The notes under the pieces are model-generated. The model searched no databases. It was not told where the DNA came from and worked only from the letters and a program-made list of their open reading frames with translations. Both the position numbers and the translations under genes were made by a program. DNA of 64,000 nt. Origin: Lachnospiraceae bacterium (GTDB lineage: Bacteria > Bacillota > Clostridia > Lachnospirales > Lachnospiraceae). The stretch is from positions 1-64,000 of the forward strand of contig JAIKXM010000005.1 in the NCBI GenBank assembly GCA_024684085.1, given 5' to 3'. The stretch's first letter is position 1; each line of letters starts with the position of its first letter. This document shows positions 46,357-57,900 of this stretch, piece by piece.

Positions 46357-47031
46357 TCATCGCCTCAGGCTCTTTAAGTACTCTTTATGTTCATCGGACA
46401 CACGATAACTCTCTATCGCTTTCTGTATTGCCTTTCTGTGTGTCCACGGCTCAAGCCGACGCTCTCTTATATATATGACACTCTCATCATACCGTTTGGC
46501 CAGCGCCGTTGCAAAATACCAGGCAACCATCATCCTGATATAATAATCCTCGCCTTTCACATTCGAGACAAGCTCAAGGTATTCCTGATCAAAATCCTCT
46601 CCGAGATATTCGTTCATAAGCATCCGTATACCGAACCTTGCGGTATATACATGTTCAGATGCGATCCATTTTCTCACAAACGGAAGAAGCTTCTCATGAT
46701 ACTTAGCGAACACCCCGGGACTTGCCTGGTCGCACACCGGCCAGCAATCCACATAAGGCAGAAACTCTTCAACAGCCTTAACACACTCATCAAAATCCCT
46801 GATCATTGCTATCAGGAAAAAATGCACGAGATTCTCTTCATAATACTCATGCGGAAGTTCCCTAAGGAACGCTTCCGACTCATCAGTCCCCTTTATCTCT
46901 TTGGCGATCTTACGCAGATCGGGTGTCCTGACTCCCAGTATCTTCTCCTTGGGGATATTCGGCACAAGCTTACTCTGGAAATCTCTGTATCCTTCATCGC
47001 GGCAGGCGATCAGTCTCTCATATATTTTCAT
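46357..47031 (-). CDS. AlkD-like DNA alkylation repair protein
   Basis: Encodes 224 residues from MKIYERLIACRDEGYRDF (ATG 47029-47031). All-helical HEAT-like repeat protein of the AlkD family, DNA glycosylases that remove bulky or positively charged alkylated bases. Matching segments: KLVPNIPKEKILGVRTPDLR, LPYVDCWPVCDQ and WYFATALAKRYDE. Family catalytic residues (Trp and Asp) are plausibly in VDCWPVCD. It lies 65 bp beyond the flotillin gene. Confidence 0.88.
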   Translation of the reverse strand: MKIYERLIACRDEGYRDFQSKLVPNIPKEKILGVRTPDLRKIAKEIKGTDESEAFLRELPHEYYEENLVHFFLIAMIRDFDECVKAVEEFLPYVDCWPVCDQASPGVFAKYHEKLLPFVRKWIASEHVYTARFGIRMLMNEYLGEDFDQEYLELVSNVKGEDYYIRMMVAWYFATALAKRYDESVIYIRERRLEPWTHRKAIQKAIESYRVSDEHKEYLKSLRR

Positions 47032-47044
47032 CTTCTTATTATAA

Positions 47045-47070
47045 GGGAGCAGCCGCAAAGGACTGCTCCC
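47045..47070 (-). terminator. Terminator after the flotillin gene
   Basis: Stem GGGAGCAG (47045-47052) and CTGCTCCC (47063-47070) followed on the minus strand by TTATAATAAG. The U-tract is weak. It overlaps the Shine-Dalgarno region of the alkD-like gene. Confidence 0.6.
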
Positions 47071-47095
47071 GATCCATCCATACTATTTAACGATC

Positions 47096-48610
47096 TTAAT
47101 CTGTCAGATTGTCTTTAACTACTTCCTTAACGACTGCTGCGTTCTCAAGACCTGTAACATTAACATTGCGTGTTACCTTTGCATCATATGTATTGGCACG
47201 CATGATCTCGGCGATGTCGATACCTGTTGTCTCTTTAACAGATTCCATTGTCTTGGCAAGCACCTGAGGAACATAGCTTCCCATGCTGCTCACTCCGGAA
47301 TCACCGCCTGCCGAATTACCGCTGTCGATGATAGTAACCTTGTCAATGGAATTGAGAGGTTCTGCCACAGCCTTGGCCATCTCAGGCAATACCTTAACGA
47401 TCATCTCCATCATGGCAGCCTGGCCGTACTTCTTCATAGCCTCGGCCTTCTTCTCCATGGCTTCCGCTTCAGCTACACCCTTTGCCTCAATAGCACGGGC
47501 CTCAGCTTCACCCACTGCTCTGATACCTTCGGCTTCCTGCTTCTTGGCATACATCTCGGCTTCTGCCTGAAGCTTCTTGGCATCCGCTTCCTTCTCCTTC
47601 TCGAATCTCTCAGCTTCTGCCTTCTTCTGTCTCTCATAAAGTTCCGCATCAGCTCTCTGCTGACGAGCGAATCTCTCAGCCTCTGCCTTCTTCTTAACTT
47701 CTGCATCAAGAGCCTGCTCTGTAACTTCAACTTCCTTACGCTTCAGTTCGATCTCTCTCTCCTGCTTAGCGATATTGGCATTGGCAGTTGTAATCTCGAT
47801 CGTCTTACGCTGCTCTTCCTGCTGGATCTGATATGCCGCATCGGCTTCGGCCTTCTTGATATCCGATACTTTCTTAAGTTCAGCCTGCTTGATAGCAAGT
47901 TCATTCTGCTTCTCAGCGATAGCCGTATCCGATGCAACCTGTGCTTCATTGGCTTCACGGGCAGCGTTCGCCTTGGCCTTAGCAATCTCTTTCTCACTTT
48001 CAGCACGCGAGATCGCCGCATTTTTTTGAATACGAACCACGTTATCTACACCGAGGTTCTCAATGACATTGTTGTTGTCCATGAAGTTCTGGACATTGAA
48101 GCTTACGATATCAAGACCCATGGCTGCAAGGTCCGGTGAAGCGTTCTGCTTAACGAGATCCGCGAACTTCTGTCTGTCGGACACCATCTCCTCAAGGTGC
48201 ATACGACCAACGATCTCACGCATATTACCTTCAAGAACTTCACGAGCGACCTGTGCGATGTAATCAACCTTCTTATTAAGGAAGTTCTGGGCCGCCAAAG
48301 ACAACTTAGAGGGCTCATCGCTTATCTTGACATTGACTGCCGCATCGATATTTATATTGATGTAATCGGCTGTCGGAACCGCATTGGAGGTCTTCACATC
48401 AATAGGTATCAACTGAAGACTAAGTTCATCCTTACGTTCAAAAAAGGGAACCTTGATCCCCGCCTTACCGATAAGTATCTTGGGTTTCTTACGAACACCG
48501 GAGATAATATAAGCCTTATCGGGTGCCGCCTTCACATAACCTGTCAACAATAAAACTGCTATAACTACTACAACTACAGCAATTACTATTAAAATAGATT
48601 CTACTTGCAT
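47096..48610 (-). CDS. Flotillin-like membrane scaffold protein
   Basis: Encodes 504 residues. N-terminal membrane segment (about 5-25), SPFH domain (about 28-200), and a long charged coiled coil (about 200-400) with repeated Ala-Glu-Ala runs typical of flotillins. The C-terminal part includes KYGQAAMMEMIVKVLPEMAK. Flotillins organise ordered membrane microdomains (FloT/YuaG of Bacillus). It is longer than FloA and most like FloT. No NfeD partner gene is adjacent. Confidence 0.93.
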   Translation of the reverse strand: MQVESILIVIAVVVVVIAVLLLTGYVKAAPDKAYIISGVRKKPKILIGKAGIKVPFFERKDELSLQLIPIDVKTSNAVPTADYININIDAAVNVKISDEPSKLSLAAQNFLNKKVDYIAQVAREVLEGNMREIVGRMHLEEMVSDRQKFADLVKQNASPDLAAMGLDIVSFNVQNFMDNNNVIENLGVDNVVRIQKNAAISRAESEKEIAKAKANAAREANEAQVASDTAIAEKQNELAIKQAELKKVSDIKKAEADAAYQIQQEEQRKTIEITTANANIAKQEREIELKRKEVEVTEQALDAEVKKKAEAERFARQQRADAELYERQKKAEAERFEKEKEADAKKLQAEAEMYAKKQEAEGIRAVGEAEARAIEAKGVAEAEAMEKKAEAMKKYGQAAMMEMIVKVLPEMAKAVAEPLNSIDKVTIIDSGNSAGGDSGVSSMGSYVPQVLAKTMESVKETTGIDIAEIMRANTYDAKVTRNVNVTGLENAAVVKEVVKDNLTD

Positions 48611-48757
48611 ATATGCCCCTTTCCGATGAAACTATGCTCTTGTCTGCGAATTCTTTGTTTCATCATCCTAATTATAAACGTGCTTTTACGCCGATACAAC
48701 AGCATATTGTTGGCAATCTGTTACAATCCTGTTAACATCGGTTGCGTTTGTATTTTA

Positions 48758-48820
48758 GAGTGCGCATCCTTAACGGAGCGTTTTTGTGTTATAGGAAGCA
48801 ATTTCCTCGTATTATAAAAA
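48758..48820. repeat. Second dispersed hairpin repeat, copy b
   Basis: GAGTGCGCATCCTTAACGGA followed by GCGTTTTTGTGTTATAGGAA matches 43730-43770 at most positions. Its hairpin is imperfect. It lies directly beyond the terminator of the diguanylate cyclase gene. Confidence 0.65.
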
Positions 48821-48822
48821 AA

Positions 48823-48846
48823 GACGCAGGCCTTAAAGCCTGCGTC
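48823..48846 (-). terminator. Terminator after the diguanylate cyclase gene
   Basis: Perfect stem GACGCAGGC (48823-48831) and GCCTGCGTC (48838-48846), followed on the minus strand by TTTTTTTATAAT. A strong intrinsic terminator 37 bp after the stop codon. Confidence 0.92.
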
Positions 48847-48882
48847 GTAAAAGTACATATATTCAAACGGTTGATCGCCGGA

Positions 48883-50211
48883 TCAATCGGAAAACGTATA
48901 GGTATTCTTACCCTTGCGCTTTGATTCATACATGGCTACATCCGTCTTCTCAAAGAGATTGGTAACATCGGTGGCATCCTTACCGTTAACGATACCCACA
49001 CTTATAGATATAGGAGGAAGTCCGTCATCGGTATTGCTAAGTTCTTCTTTGATCTGCTCCACCTTGGATGCGATAAGTCTCTGTGGCATTCCGGAAGAAT
49101 GCGCTATGAATATTACAAATTCATCACCGCCTATACGGCAGATATAATCATCATCACGGAAGATGGCATCAATCACGTTAACCAGCTTGATAAGTATCTT
49201 GTCTCCGACCTCATGTCCGTAATTGTCATTGATACTCTTGAAGTTATCTACATCGAGAAGCATCATATATGTTGATTCCAGATCGATACCCGACAGGATA
49301 AGCTCATATCCCGCACGATTGTATGCTCCGGTAAGTTCATCATGAGATGCCTTGAAGTTAAGATTCTCAAGACTCGTTCTATATTTCGAATACATCTTAT
49401 TATAAGCCTGTGCGAGGTACCTGAATTCATTTGCACCCACCTCAGGGATCGGACTGTCTGATTTGATCTTATCAACAGCCTTTAATACCGGCTTTATTCC
49501 CAGTATCGAAGTAAGTCTTACCATTACTATAATAGAGATGACCTGAATAACGATAACAATCCGAACCAGCAAAAGCTGCTTTCTGAGAAGTGCCATCTTC
49601 TCTTCTTTAACGGAATTTCTCAATATATCAACTTCCACAAGACTTGCCTGCATGTCTTCGCGGATATCATCTTTCTGTTCATAATATTCATCATTCAATA
49701 CAAGCTCTGTAGCCCGCCTTATCTTATCTTCCGAAGACAAGGCCGCATCGGCATCACTCAGAACTACACCATCAAGAACCTCAGGATAATCTGTATAGCC
49801 CTTAGCCTCTATCACAAGACGCATCGCATAATATTCCTGATTCATTAGATTCATGGAATGATCCAGAGCCTGATTGAGACTCTTCAAAGCCGCAACCGTC
49901 TTATCGTCATTATCCATCCTGTCTATCGCTTCCTCACGCCTTTGCGATTCGAATGCCTCCTCAAAATAATTATCCAGGAAACGTCTATCACCGTTTATCG
50001 TGAATCTCTGCACCTGTTCGGTCAGATAATCCGAAGCATCCATAAGTTCATGTGCAGCCTTCTCAAGTTCCGTATGTTCTTCCTCAGCATTGGCAAGACT
50101 TGTGAAACTATTGGTAAGCCTGAATGTAGTTATCAATACCGTGCCCGACCATAAGAACAATGTCACCACCAGCCAAATATGAATCGTACGAAGCGATAAT
50201 CCCTGTTTCAT
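48883..50211 (-). CDS. Membrane-bound diguanylate cyclase (GGDEF)
   Basis: Encodes 442 residues. Membrane segment 1 (about 12-32), a helical extracytoplasmic sensor region (about 33-200), membrane segment 2 (about 210-232), a HAMP-like helical linker, then a GGDEF domain (about 280-440). The active site is IGGDEFV. An RxxD inhibitory site (RDDD) lies five residues before GGDEF, so product inhibition by cyclic di-GMP is expected. It synthesises c-di-GMP from two GTP. The signal is unknown. Confidence 0.93.
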   Translation of the reverse strand: MKQGLSLRTIHIWLVVTLFLWSGTVLITTFRLTNSFTSLANAEEEHTELEKAAHELMDASDYLTEQVQRFTINGDRRFLDNYFEEAFESQRREEAIDRMDNDDKTVAALKSLNQALDHSMNLMNQEYYAMRLVIEAKGYTDYPEVLDGVVLSDADAALSSEDKIRRATELVLNDEYYEQKDDIREDMQASLVEVDILRNSVKEEKMALLRKQLLLVRIVIVIQVISIIVMVRLTSILGIKPVLKAVDKIKSDSPIPEVGANEFRYLAQAYNKMYSKYRTSLENLNFKASHDELTGAYNRAGYELILSGIDLESTYMMLLDVDNFKSINDNYGHEVGDKILIKLVNVIDAIFRDDDYICRIGGDEFVIFIAHSSGMPQRLIASKVEQIKEELSNTDDGLPPISISVGIVNGKDATDVTNLFEKTDVAMYESKRKGKNTYTFSD

Positions 50212-50262
50212 CCCTTTTGATAATTCCTTTCAACCTGAATGAAGATTTTAATTTCCCGCATC

Positions 50263-50292
50263 ATTATACACTAAACGTGCATTAGTGTATAA
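50263..50292 (-). promoter_or_regulatory. Promoter with overlapping palindrome before the diguanylate cyclase gene
   Basis: On the minus strand TATACA (50286-50291), 17-bp spacer and TATAAT (50263-50268). A perfect 11-bp inverted repeat, TTATACACTAA (50264-50274) and TTAGTGTATAA (50282-50292), covers both boxes. It looks like an operator for a dimeric repressor. Confidence 0.6.
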
Positions 50293-50327
50293 GTAAGAAT
50301 TTTGCCGGGGTATCAGCACCTGACCGC

Positions 50328-50510
50328 GTTACTGTTCACAGTGTCTGTCCGCTACAGGAAATATATTCACCGAAACGGCGCTCTCGCTCCGATGTGAGCG
50401 TAGCGGACACTAAGCTCGGTTTTGCCTCGCTAAGTGCCGACGCCCACATAGGCGTTTGTTGTGAATATATTTCCTGTAGCTATTTACAAAACATGGGTGT
50501 GAACAGTAAC
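50328..50510 (+). mobile_element. MITE-like element, copy 4, with perfect target duplication
   Basis: 183 bp with termini GTTACTGTTCACA / TGTGAACAGTAAC and the perfect 19-bp inner stem. The flanks CTGACCGC (50320-50327) and CTGACCGC (50511-50518) are an exact 8-bp duplication. The last base of the right duplication is the first base of the tcdA-like stop codon. The 306-bp gap 50212-50517 holds this element and the promoter above. Confidence 0.95.
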
Positions 50511-50517
50511 CTGACCG

Positions 50518-51273
50518 CTAAATCTTCATCAGATCTTTTACAACTTCTCCGGCTATTATAAGTCCGGCCACCGACGGCACAAAGGCCACGCTTCCCGGCA
50601 CAGGCTTCGGGTGTAAAGTGACACGTGTGTCATCATCGCAGTCTGCATGCGATTCCCCCTCACTATCCGTTGATAACTGCTGCGGTCGTAAGGGAATCTC
50701 TTCGGAATATACCACCTTCAGTTTCTTAATTCCCCTCTTCCTCAATTCACGACGCATAACCTTGGCAAGCGGACACACATTGGTCTTGTATATATCGGCA
50801 ACCCTGAAGGCTGAAGCATCCAGCTTATTGCCGGCTCCCATGGAACTGATAACGGGTATCCCCAGTTCACTGCATCTGACGACAAGAGCGATCTTGGCCG
50901 TTACGGTATCTACGGCATCCACCACATAATCATATTCCTCAAAAGGGAAGTTGTCCGCATTGTCCGGCAGGAAGAAGGTCTTATAGAGCCTGACATCCAC
51001 ATCAGGATCGATATCCAGCATCCGCTCCTTCATCACTTCTACCTTGTCACGGCCGACAGTACTGTGAGTCGCTATGATCTGTCTGTTGATATTGCTCAGG
51101 CTGACCGTATCCCTGTCGATAAGGTCGAAACTGCCGACACCGCTCCGTACGAGCGCCTCGCATACATATCCGCCCACGCCACCTACTCCGAAGACAGCCA
51201 CACGGGCACTCCTAAGGCGTTCTACCGCCGATTCACCTATTAACAGCTTTGTTCTCTCGAATTGATCTGACAT
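50518..51273 (-). CDS. tcdA: tRNA threonylcarbamoyladenosine dehydratase (TcdA/CsdL family)
   Basis: Encodes 251 residues of the ThiF/E1-like family. ATP-binding GVGGVGGYVCEALVRSGVG near residues 29-47, then LIDRDTVSLSNINRQ and DAVDTVTAKIALV. The acidic insertion DSEGESHADCDDDT near 200-215 is variable. TcdA cyclises t6A37 of tRNA to ct6A in an ATP-dependent step. The overall length and GSVAFVPSVAGLIIAGEVVK ending fit TcdA better than MoeB or ThiF. Confidence 0.88.
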   Translation of the reverse strand: MSDQFERTKLLIGESAVERLRSARVAVFGVGGVGGYVCEALVRSGVGSFDLIDRDTVSLSNINRQIIATHSTVGRDKVEVMKERMLDIDPDVDVRLYKTFFLPDNADNFPFEEYDYVVDAVDTVTAKIALVVRCSELGIPVISSMGAGNKLDASAFRVADIYKTNVCPLAKVMRRELRKRGIKKLKVVYSEEIPLRPQQLSTDSEGESHADCDDDTRVTLHPKPVPGSVAFVPSVAGLIIAGEVVKDLMKI

Positions 51274-51845
51274 ATCTGTACTTTCCTGTCTATTATATCC
51301 GTATCCGTGTAATAAATATCCAAAGCAGACATTACATTCCCGAAGCTTACCACTTCCAGATCCAGCTTAGCTGCTATCCGCTTCATCCGCTCATCCATCA
51401 CATGATATACCTTACGAAGCGGCCAGTCCAAATATGATATGTAATCGCGATCACATTGGTCCAGGCATTCGAGTTCTCTGTCGAAGGCTTTTTTATCCTG
51501 ATATATCTTCTTACCGAAATCACATATTGCAAAAGAGCCCGCAACAGGAGGTACACTCTCTTCCATTCGTCTGAAGCTCGTACGTCCAAGCTCATCCGTT
51601 TCTTTAATATAGGTTGTTTTTACATTACCCGAACCGTCCGGTTCCTCCGTAAGTATTATCCCGCGTGACACCAGATGCTTCCAGACAACCGCACTTATCC
51701 TCTCATTCGAGACAGGATACATCAGTCTGTCATGTATCTCCGGAACCGTAAGTCCCAGATCTGCCAGATGTCGGACCGCATCTCCATAGGCCGCGTTATT
51801 GACAAGATCCGCAAGAGCTTCCTCGAAATATCTGTTTTTCTTCAT
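51240..51845 (-). CDS. Unknown protein, 201 residues
   Basis: I do not recognise this protein. It has no signal peptide or membrane segment. The N-terminal half contains AAYGDAVRHLADLGLTVPEI and NERISAVVWKHLVSRGIILT, helix-rich and suggestive of a winged-helix or helix-turn-helix fold; the C-terminal half has YISYLDWPLRKVYHVMDERM. Its last 34 bp overlap the start of tcdA, so the two are translationally coupled and may share a role in tRNA modification. Start at ATG 51843-51845. Confidence 0.75.
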   Translation of the reverse strand: MKKNRYFEEALADLVNNAAYGDAVRHLADLGLTVPEIHDRLMYPVSNERISAVVWKHLVSRGIILTEEPDGSGNVKTTYIKETDELGRTSFRRMEESVPPVAGSFAICDFGKKIYQDKKAFDRELECLDQCDRDYISYLDWPLRKVYHVMDERMKRIAAKLDLEVVSFGNVMSALDIYYTDTDIIDRKVQICQINSREQSC

Positions 51846-51960
51846 GCATGTTCCCCATATACCTAATTACCTCCGATTACTTTATTGTGACATTCAGAGT
51901 AAATATGGCACACATAAGGCGCACCACAAGCGATCACTATCAATAACTGTTCAGAACCCC

Positions 51961-54900
51961 TTATTTCATTTCTGCTTTTTTGATAGTAAAGTTCGCGCTG
52001 AACACTCCTACATAATCGCCCTTACCCTTTAGGATGATCTTTGCTTTTCCGGGCGCATCATTATTGGCGTAATATATCTCGAAGTTCGATAATATCTCTT
52101 CGCCATTATTAATACTAACTCTTCCGATCTTAATGGTATAATCAACTCCCGGGGTCAGGGTTACTTTATCCCCCACGCCTCCGTGTACCTTATTCTTACC
52201 ACTCTTACTGAGTTGCACCTTGGCCTTGTTAACATCCGTTTTGCCGGTACCTTCCACTACATTGTAGCTTACATTCACTGAACCGGCATAATTCTTCGAA
52301 TACTTTGCCGTCACCGTTGCGATAATATCAGCCTCAGGTCCTGACAGAGTTCCCGCTCCAGAATAACTTACTGAATATTCATTGCTGTTCACGATCTGAT
52401 TATCGATCACGATATAAGGCTTGGGATTGTACTTGGCCTTCTTCTGGTATACCATATCACCGACCAGTATGTAATTGGAGTCGTCATCCTTAAGCGCACC
52501 CTCAAGTGTAGGCTTTTTGACCATATATGTCGCATCACCCTCATACTTGGCACCTTTATAATTGCCTTTAAATGTGATCTTATATTTGGCCTTCTCTCCA
52601 CCCTTCTTGTTACCGGAATATTTAACGCTGTAATCTTTTCCCTGAATCAGGTTCTCCGCGGTCTCATTTGCATATACCGTTATCGCCGGCTTCGCGCCGT
52701 CCTTATCATATTCCATTTCGGCAGGCGTACAAGTCACCGTAAAGGTAGCGGTCTTTAAAGGCTTGATCTTGAATGTCTTCTTAACTTTACCCTTATGACT
52801 TCCGGTACCGGTCACTAACAGTGTAACGGTTCCGGCATTAACATTATCGGAATAGCTTACCGTATACTCCGGTGTCTCTTCACCGGTTCCGTCGGTTACT
52901 ATAAGGTACTCATCTACAGTCTTCGGTGTTCCGTCATAGATGAATTCACTGGGTTTTTGATCAGAGAACTTCACCTTGATGGTTGCCTTCTTGGCTTCGG
53001 CCGAAGTCACTATTTCTATGGAATCTGTAATCTCCCCACAGAAATTACCACCTTCTTTGGCCCTGATATTGACAGTCCGATCTTCTTCATTCACTTCATA
53101 TGTATAATCTTTTTTATTAGTGAGCACTTTACCGTTATAAGTGACCACCGGTTTAATATCTTTAGCTTTACTACCGATCAGTCCGCCCACTTTGGCCTCG
53201 CCGATATCACGCCTATCTATAACAAAAGTTGATGTTATCGTACTTGAATAAACCCCTTTGCCCTTAACGGTAACGGTAGCTTCTCCCGCAGATTTGTTAT
53301 TCTTATACGAAACAGAATAATCAACACCTTCAATCAGTAGCTTACCGCTATCTCTGACAACGGCACCAGGCTTCAAGGCGTTTCCGGTATAGGTCATATG
53401 ATATACACCGGCTGCATCCTTAGCCAATTCACTGTCATCCAATTCAACCAAAATACCTTTTTTGAACAGTGTGAAAGTTATCTTACCCGTTTCCCCCGGA
53501 ATCTGTCCGGTAGCAGTCGCCACACTGTTATATGCCGTGGTAAACACAAGCTGTGCGCCGTAACCTCCCGGAATGAATGTCTCCCCTGAGGGTGTCATCA
53601 TAGATGACTCGATCGATGTCCCCAGATAACCTCTTGATGATTCAGGGTAAGTAATGATCTGATATCTCAACGCAATATCCTGAGTCTTCTTAAGATCCAC
53701 AAGACCGGTTACCCTATCTGTGTATGCCCCATCCGCATTCTTATTGGCCCACGCGCCTTCAAGAGTATCCGTATAGACCTTAAGTTCAACATACGGCAAT
53801 ATATACTCGGGAATAAGCTCGGCAGCTTTTGCAGTAACCTGATCGGCATCACCCGTGAAGGTTGTGAATATCTCTCCCGACGTGTCCATCCAGCTTCCGG
53901 TCCTGAACCGGCCGCTGCCGTCCTGATCCGAGACATTAACTCCGGCGAGTACAGTACCGTCTATAGTATACTTATCATCGACTTTGGTAAGCTCCACATT
54001 CTGTCCGTTAATTACCACGATAAGCTTATCTCCCGACGGTTCCGTATATTCTCCGACATTGATCTCTACGCTATCTGATGTAAGTGAGGTCCCTGCTGCC
54101 TTCACCCGGATGTCATATGTTCCGGGAGCAAGTCCGGTTATATTATCACCGGTAACGGCAGTCCATGTCATCTCCTCCGTTTTCTTATATTCCATGGTAG
54201 GATCCACACCCGTGATCATTCCGTTATTATTGCTTACGGTTGTACAATCCTGCTTCTGCAACATTCCTATTACAGCTGCTCTTGTAATGAATACTACCTT
54301 TTTCGCACTCTCCGAACCGTTCTCACCCTTTTGTGTGACAGTAAGAACACCGGGAACAACACCTGTCAGTTCCTGAGTGGTGCCCTCTGCGGTAAAATCT
54401 ACCGGGCTTAAGTTAATATCAGGTTGCTGTGCGGGTTCGTTCCCCTGCCTTCCATTCGTGAACGGTTCAATGGATACCGCATAATCTTCTCCGCTTATCA
54501 GTCCCGTCAAGGTGCCGCTATTATCCCCGGTTGCAACAAATGACACGCCTGTCATAATCTCAAGATTGAAGAAGTCTTCATTATTATCCGCTTCAACCGA
54601 ATTCTTAGTCCAATGTGCCGTATACGATCTGGCCCCTGTCTCATCGGCTTCTATTCTGTCCACACGCTTTGACTGACTGTCAAACCAACCGTCAAATGTA
54701 TAGCCTTCACGACTGACATCAACCGGAAGAACAGCGCCCGTTAAATAGAAGTACATGGACACATTATCATTACCTATACTGCCTCCGGCAGGATCCAGAG
54801 AAACATCATACGACGCAGGCTTATACAGAGCCCGAACTGTTACATCATGATCGGGCATAGTGAATATGGTAGTCGGATCAGTGTCATCCGCTGTTGTCAC

Positions 54901-57900
54901 ATCGGCACTGTCCCATCTGTCAAAGACATATCCGTTCTGAGCTTCACCTGCCGTAAGGGCAACGTTAACTCCGGAAACTGCAGTCCGGCCATCCTCACTG
55001 TCAGGAACGTCAGCCGTCACATTATCACTTGCAGTAATTGTATGCGGAGTATCATATTCTTCGAATATCGCGCGATAATCAGCATCACCCGTTACGGCTG
55101 TAAGTCTTGGTGACCATCCGGCGAATCTGTACGGAGTATCTTCCTCATTCATACACATAAGGGTTTCATTGCTCTCATACACAGGGAAGGTTCCGGCCTG
55201 CACTTCTTCCACAGTGCCCACGATCATCTCCTCTCCCGCATCATCATAAGAGATAAAGTTGACCGTATAGGTATTAGGAAGCCACTGTGCATACAATGTA
55301 ATATCCGTTGCAATATCGGCACTTACGCCGGCCGAATAAGATTCTCCGGTTCCGTCCGGTTTCGTATTCCATCCATCGAATGCATAGCCCGTTCTCGTAT
55401 ATGCACACTCCGGCAATACCGGAGCCGCGCCCTCAAAATCCTCCATCTGACCGGTTCCGCCATTACCTTCGAAACCAATTATGACAGATGTGTCTGAATC
55501 TTTCTGCCATACGGCATAGAGCACAAGATCACTTTCAACTGCTGCCTTATCGGCATAAGAGGTTCCGGTATTGTCAGCTGCGGTATTCCAGTTCTTGAAT
55601 ATATACCCTTCTCTGACAAACTCACATTTCGGAAGCTTTCCACCATTCTTAGCTATACTAACCGTCTGAACATCGGCCGTTGCGCCGCCCGGAATAAGTA
55701 CAACCGTATAAGCATCTTCCGATATAGCTTCTTCCCCTTCGTCAAAGCCGAGCTCATTACCTTCATCGGTCTCATTGCCTTCTCCCGCAACAACGCGGTC
55801 ACCGGCAATTTCCATCGTTGTGACAGGCTCGCCCGTCACGGCCATGGTCTCAAAACTGTCCGCTTCTTCCGTGAAGATCATCAACCTGCTGTTGTATTCG
55901 CCTCCGATAGAATCGCTGCTGAAAGAAGCCGTCACCTCACCGTTGCTGAAGGATTCCTCTATCACGGAATCCTTGCCTATGCCGGCAATCCCTCCCGCAT
56001 AAGTATGGGTCAGGGATATCGAACTAATACCGACATTGGCCTGATTATCAGACTCTGTGATATATCCGCTCTCTATACGTCCCGCTATTCCTCCTGCTCC
56101 GCATAAGATACCATCCGATGCGGCAGGCTCATTGACCGTAATCGCACCCTTATTAATACAATATTCAATGTACGAACCAAAAGCGACACCGACTATTCCA
56201 CCCGTATCGGCAGCCGATGAAGAAACAGCTTTTTCGTTGATACAGGCGCTGATGAATCCATGACTTGTTCCGACTATTCCGCCCGTTGCTTCATATCCTG
56301 TTCCGTTTATTACTCCATTATTGGTCGAGATATTGACAAAGCCTCCGAGATCAAGTCCCACAATACCTCCGGTCGACCGTGCATTATTGGTAATATTGCC
56401 ATTATTGGTACAGTCCTCGATAGTGGCGCCGTTACCAAGCGTTCCAAGAATACCACCCAGATTACTGCCGCCGTTCTGCAATCCGGCATTGTTGGTACAA
56501 TGGTAGATGAAGCCCCCTTTGTAACATATACCCGCTATACCGCCTGCATTAAGGCTGCCCTTTACTATACCCGAATTCTCACAATCTTTTATCGTAACCT
56601 TACGCACAGATCCGGCGATACCACCGATATCACTGCCGCTTCCGTTAATCTCTCCCTTATTGTCACAAGCTGTGATCGAAGCGGCGCAATCTCCGGTCAC
56701 ACCGCCCACATGCGAAGTACCGGTGACACTTCCGTCATTAATACATTTAACAGCCATTCCGAAGGTTGTACCGGCTATACCACCCGTATACTTCTTACCT
56801 GCGACCGTACCCTTATTATTGCAGTTAACGACAGTACTTCCGATGCGGCCCGCAACACCGCCCGTATATATGCTGCCGCTCTCCACACGACCGTTATTGA
56901 TGCAATCCGACATGGTTCCGCTAACTGCCCCGGCGATACCTCCGGTATATTTATCCCCGTCTGCGGTACCTTCGTTCCTGACATTGGCCCCATTAACACA
57001 GTCCGATACCCTGGCTGCATATCCGACCACTCCTCCTATATGACATACACTGCGATCTGTCTCACGTCTGCTGCCGACAACAGTACCCAAGCTCCCATTT
57101 ATGCAGCCGCTGACAGAGCGATCCGCCTTACCTGCAACTCCGCCTATATATTCGATACCTTCCACTTCGCCGCTGTTAGTACAATCGGCCACATCCAGTG
57201 AGGATCTGCCTGCAATGCCGCCGACATACTCAACACCCGTCACCGACGCATTATTACAACAATCCTTGATGCCCTTTATGCTTCCGGCTATACCGCCGAC
57301 ATAACGATCTCCGATAACAGGGCCATTGTTCTCAAGGCCGCTCAGGCTGCAATATGACAGACCAACGATTCCTCCTGTCATATCCCCGATGCCTTCGACT
57401 CTTCCCATGTTACTGCTGTAGATGATGCTGCCGTCTTCATCCACAAATCCGGCTATACCTCCCGTAATGTCATGTCCGGCTACGGAAGATACTGCTTCGG
57501 TTGTCGCGCATTCGGATATTGTTCCACCTTTTACCTCACCTGCTATACCACCGGTTAGCAGATTGCCCGCAACCGTTCCGGAATTGATACCGCCGTTCAA
57601 TGACGATCCGCTCAATCCACCGACGATACCTCCCGTGCATACATCGCCGTTTACCGTCCCTTCATTGGTAAGTCCCACAAGGATTCCGCCGGAACAATAA
57701 CCTACAACGCCTCCGTACATATTATTGGTATATCCGTGATAGAGCTTACCGTTGGCATGGTCAAGCACACCGTCGGCATGTGATTCGCCAATATAGCTTA
57801 CACTACCGCTGAAGTTACAGCCACTGACCATAACAGCCGAACCTGAAACTCCTTCATATGAACCGAACTTCCCGATATCACCATCCGATATCTCAGGCAC

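Noticed and set aside
56260-57201. 313-codon plus-strand open frame opposite the GLUG repeats
   Set aside because: It is antisense to an intact gene, has no ribosome-binding site and mirrors the repeat pattern of the real protein. Its composition (Thr/Ile/Ser/Ala-rich) is that of a shadow frame.
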